Source: Thermoplasmata archaeon (GTDB lineage: Archaea; Thermoplasmatota; Thermoplasmata; Lutacidiplasmatales; UBA184). Taken from it: 52,970 nt of DNA. Location of the stretch: positions 1 to 52,970 of the forward strand of contig JAGWLG010000024.1 of NCBI GenBank assembly GCA_028864975.1, given 5' to 3'. Positions 51,809 through 52,970 of the stretch are shown here, in pieces. Numbering within the stretch: position 1 is the stretch's first letter; the number at the start of each line of letters is the position of its first letter. The translations under genes and the position numbers were made by a program. The notes below the pieces were generated by a model that ran no database searches, was not told the DNA's origin, and saw only the letters and a list, made by a program, of their open reading frames with translations.

Positions 51809-52195
51809 GTGCTGGTCCTCGACACGACCTTCTGCATCGACCATCTCCGGGGGAGGGCGGAGGCCAAGTCCAAGACCGACGAGCTCGACGCTTCAGGAGA
51901 GAGGCTCGCGTTAGTATCCGCCTCGATCGTCGAATTCCTGGTCATGCCGTCAGCCCAGGGGGGTGAGAGACTTCGGGAGGCCCTTGACCTCGTCTCCCGG
52001 TGTGAGATGCTAGAGGTGGACGAGGAGATCGGCATGAGCGCGGCACGACTTGGCGGCGAGTGTCTCAAACGTGGGTCCACCGTTGGAGCCATGAATCTTG
52101 TCATCGCAGCCACCGCGATACGCCACAGATGTGCCGTACTCACGCGAGACCCTGACTTCTCCCGGATTCCCGGCGTGATGGTCGTTTCCTACTGA
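51809..52195 (+). CDS. vapC: VapC-type PIN protein with one catalytic Asp changed to Asn
   Basis: 128 residues from GTG 51809. PIN residues Asp5 (LVLDTTFCIDHL), Glu42 (SIVEFLVMP) and the last Asp (VLTRDPDFSRIPG) are present. The third, normally Asp in xxDxxIAATA, is Asn96 (GAMNLVIAATA; codon AAT at 52094-52096, one transition from GAT). This is expected to weaken or remove metal-dependent RNase activity. Length and the paired vapB are otherwise normal, so the gene may be inactive or changed. Confidence 0.82.
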   Translation: MLVLDTTFCIDHLRGRAEAKSKTDELDASGERLALVSASIVEFLVMPSAQGGERLREALDLVSRCEMLEVDEEIGMSAARLGGECLKRGSTVGAMNLVIAATAIRHRCAVLTRDPDFSRIPGVMVVSY

Positions 52196-52970
52196 GATAG
52201 CATCCGCCTGGCGTACGACCCGCCAAGGGCGGACCTGGTCGGCGACGGCCACCGTCCCGACTTTCTGACCTCGACCCCGTCATCGTCAGAGAATTGGTGG
52301 ACCCTAAGCGTCGGTCCAGGTGAGCTCGACCTACACATGGCACCCGCTTTCCGGACGTGAAGCGCGTAGCCCATGTACGCCCCTTCTATCGGTCCGGGAG
52401 CCCCCCTCACGGCGAAAAGTCGGTAAACCTCATCACGACGTACCAATCGACCGCCCTGGAATCTCGTGGCGACGTACGTCAGCTCGAAAGAAGTACGCCG
52501 GAGATGTGTGCTACACATTTCGCGCCAGAAACCTCGTCGGCTGTCCAAGTTGAGTTGAGGTGAGGTGGTGCTGCTCCGTACCCCCGTAGAACTGCACACC
52601 GAGGGCGGGGAGGGTTCGACGAGGAAGAGGCGACTGGAGGAGGGGGTCCAGGGGGCTAACCAGGCTCGGGCAACGCGGTTGGGGGATGGACGACGGAGCC
52701 CGGCAGAACTGCCGTCGCAAAACACGTGTAACAAGCAGTGCACCGGCCGCCGCACCCGGGTATAGGGAACCCTGGTCCGGACCTCGAGGTCTCAGAATCT
52801 GGAGGGGGAGAGGCGATTCTCATCTCGGACCCAGGTTCGACACGTAGGTAGGGCGATTCTCCGATAGCCGGCCGAGGGGGCCAAACCCCCCGAAAGTTTT
52901 CCTACACTCGAGAGAGGGGGGTCGGCCCTACAGGAGGCGGGACCAGCCCCCGAGGAATCGCTCCGTCTCG
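52196..52970. other. Terminal stretch without a confident gene
   Basis: About 775 bases. A minus-strand frame (52189-52755) contains a protein-like segment (SFELTYVATRFQGGRLVRRDEVYRLFAV) but its ends look non-coding, so it may be the remains of a gene. The repeat ggcgattctc occurs at 52812-52821 and 52852-52861. The end has G/C runs (ggggg...ccccc at 52876-52890) that could form a hairpin, but no RNA family was recognised. Confidence 0.35.

Noticed and set aside
52189..52755. 188-residue minus-strand frame at the right edge
   Set aside because: Only a middle segment looks protein-like. The N-terminal part is low-quality, it overlaps the vapC end, and no family is recognised, so it is described only as possible remains.
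1..52970. CRISPR array, insertion sequence or rRNA
   Set aside because: No regularly spaced repeats, transposase motifs or rRNA core sequences were seen on either strand.

Overview
This window reads as a stretch of a GC-rich archaeal chromosome. The archaeal signs are short TATA-like boxes about 25-35 bases upstream of many starts (often GTG or TTG with little or no leader), several promoterless ATGA/GTGA gene overlaps, and archaeal-type families: a Bat-like HTH regulator, DUF5678, MarC, a RAD55/GvpD-like ATPase and VapBC pairs. The many very large single-pass surface proteins with YVTN, Kelch, PKD and Ig-like repeats and cytosolic zinc-ribbon tails suggest a terrestrial member of the Thermoplasmatota. 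That placement is inference; there is no rRNA or marker tree in the window.

Layout. 1-11.3 kb: three large exported repeat proteins (269-3640 minus, 4942-8919 plus, 8986-11331 plus) with a PIN toxin-antitoxin pair between the first two. 11.5-18.2 kb: a YgiT-type antitoxin with a DUF4258-like partner, a GyrI-like protein, an HTH_10 regulator convergent with an ABC-2 exporter, a DUF5678 gene beside a broken aspartic protease gene, and a DUF457 membrane hydrolase. 18.3-18.4 kb: a tRNA-His(GTG) gene that can be read only if a 32-nt intron in the T-loop is removed. 18.5-29.6 kb: a polytopic membrane protein, a Kelch/Ig surface protein, a HAD phosphatase with a Cys/His tail, CoaBC (coenzyme A synthesis), a glycosidase-like surface protein and a trans-sulfuration PLP enzyme. 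29.7-33.4 kb: a RelE-like/HTH pair, an MFS exporter and a nucleotidyltransferase/HTH pair. 33.5-40.5 kb: an apparent operon (giant PKD surface protein, double zinc-ribbon protein, MarC). 40.6-43.5 kb: sucC-sucD coupled to a small Cys/His protein, then a Fic/Doc-like gene. 44.2-52.2 kb: a TPR/STAND-like protein convergent with a RAD55-like ATPase, an AAC(3)-type acetyltransferase, a zinc-ribbon membrane protein and two divergent VapBC modules.

How it fits together. The housekeeping content is small (CoaBC, SucCD, a Cys/Met enzyme, tRNA-His). The rest is cell-surface and accessory. Seven big exported proteins share a few interchangeable modules, and four proteins carry a closely similar CPxCGxPL...CxxC zinc ribbon on the cytosolic side or as a free protein, which hints at a surface-to-cytosol connection. 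At least six toxin-antitoxin-like pairs and one Doc-like gene are scattered through the window, and three small accessory enzymes carry substitutions at expected catalytic residues (retropepsin Asp to Gly, PIN Asp to Asn, Doc His to Gln), so this looks like a region of turnover where modules arrive and decay.

The most unusual item is the T-loop intron in tRNA-His. The zinc-ribbon-tailed surface proteins are the best candidate for an undescribed system.
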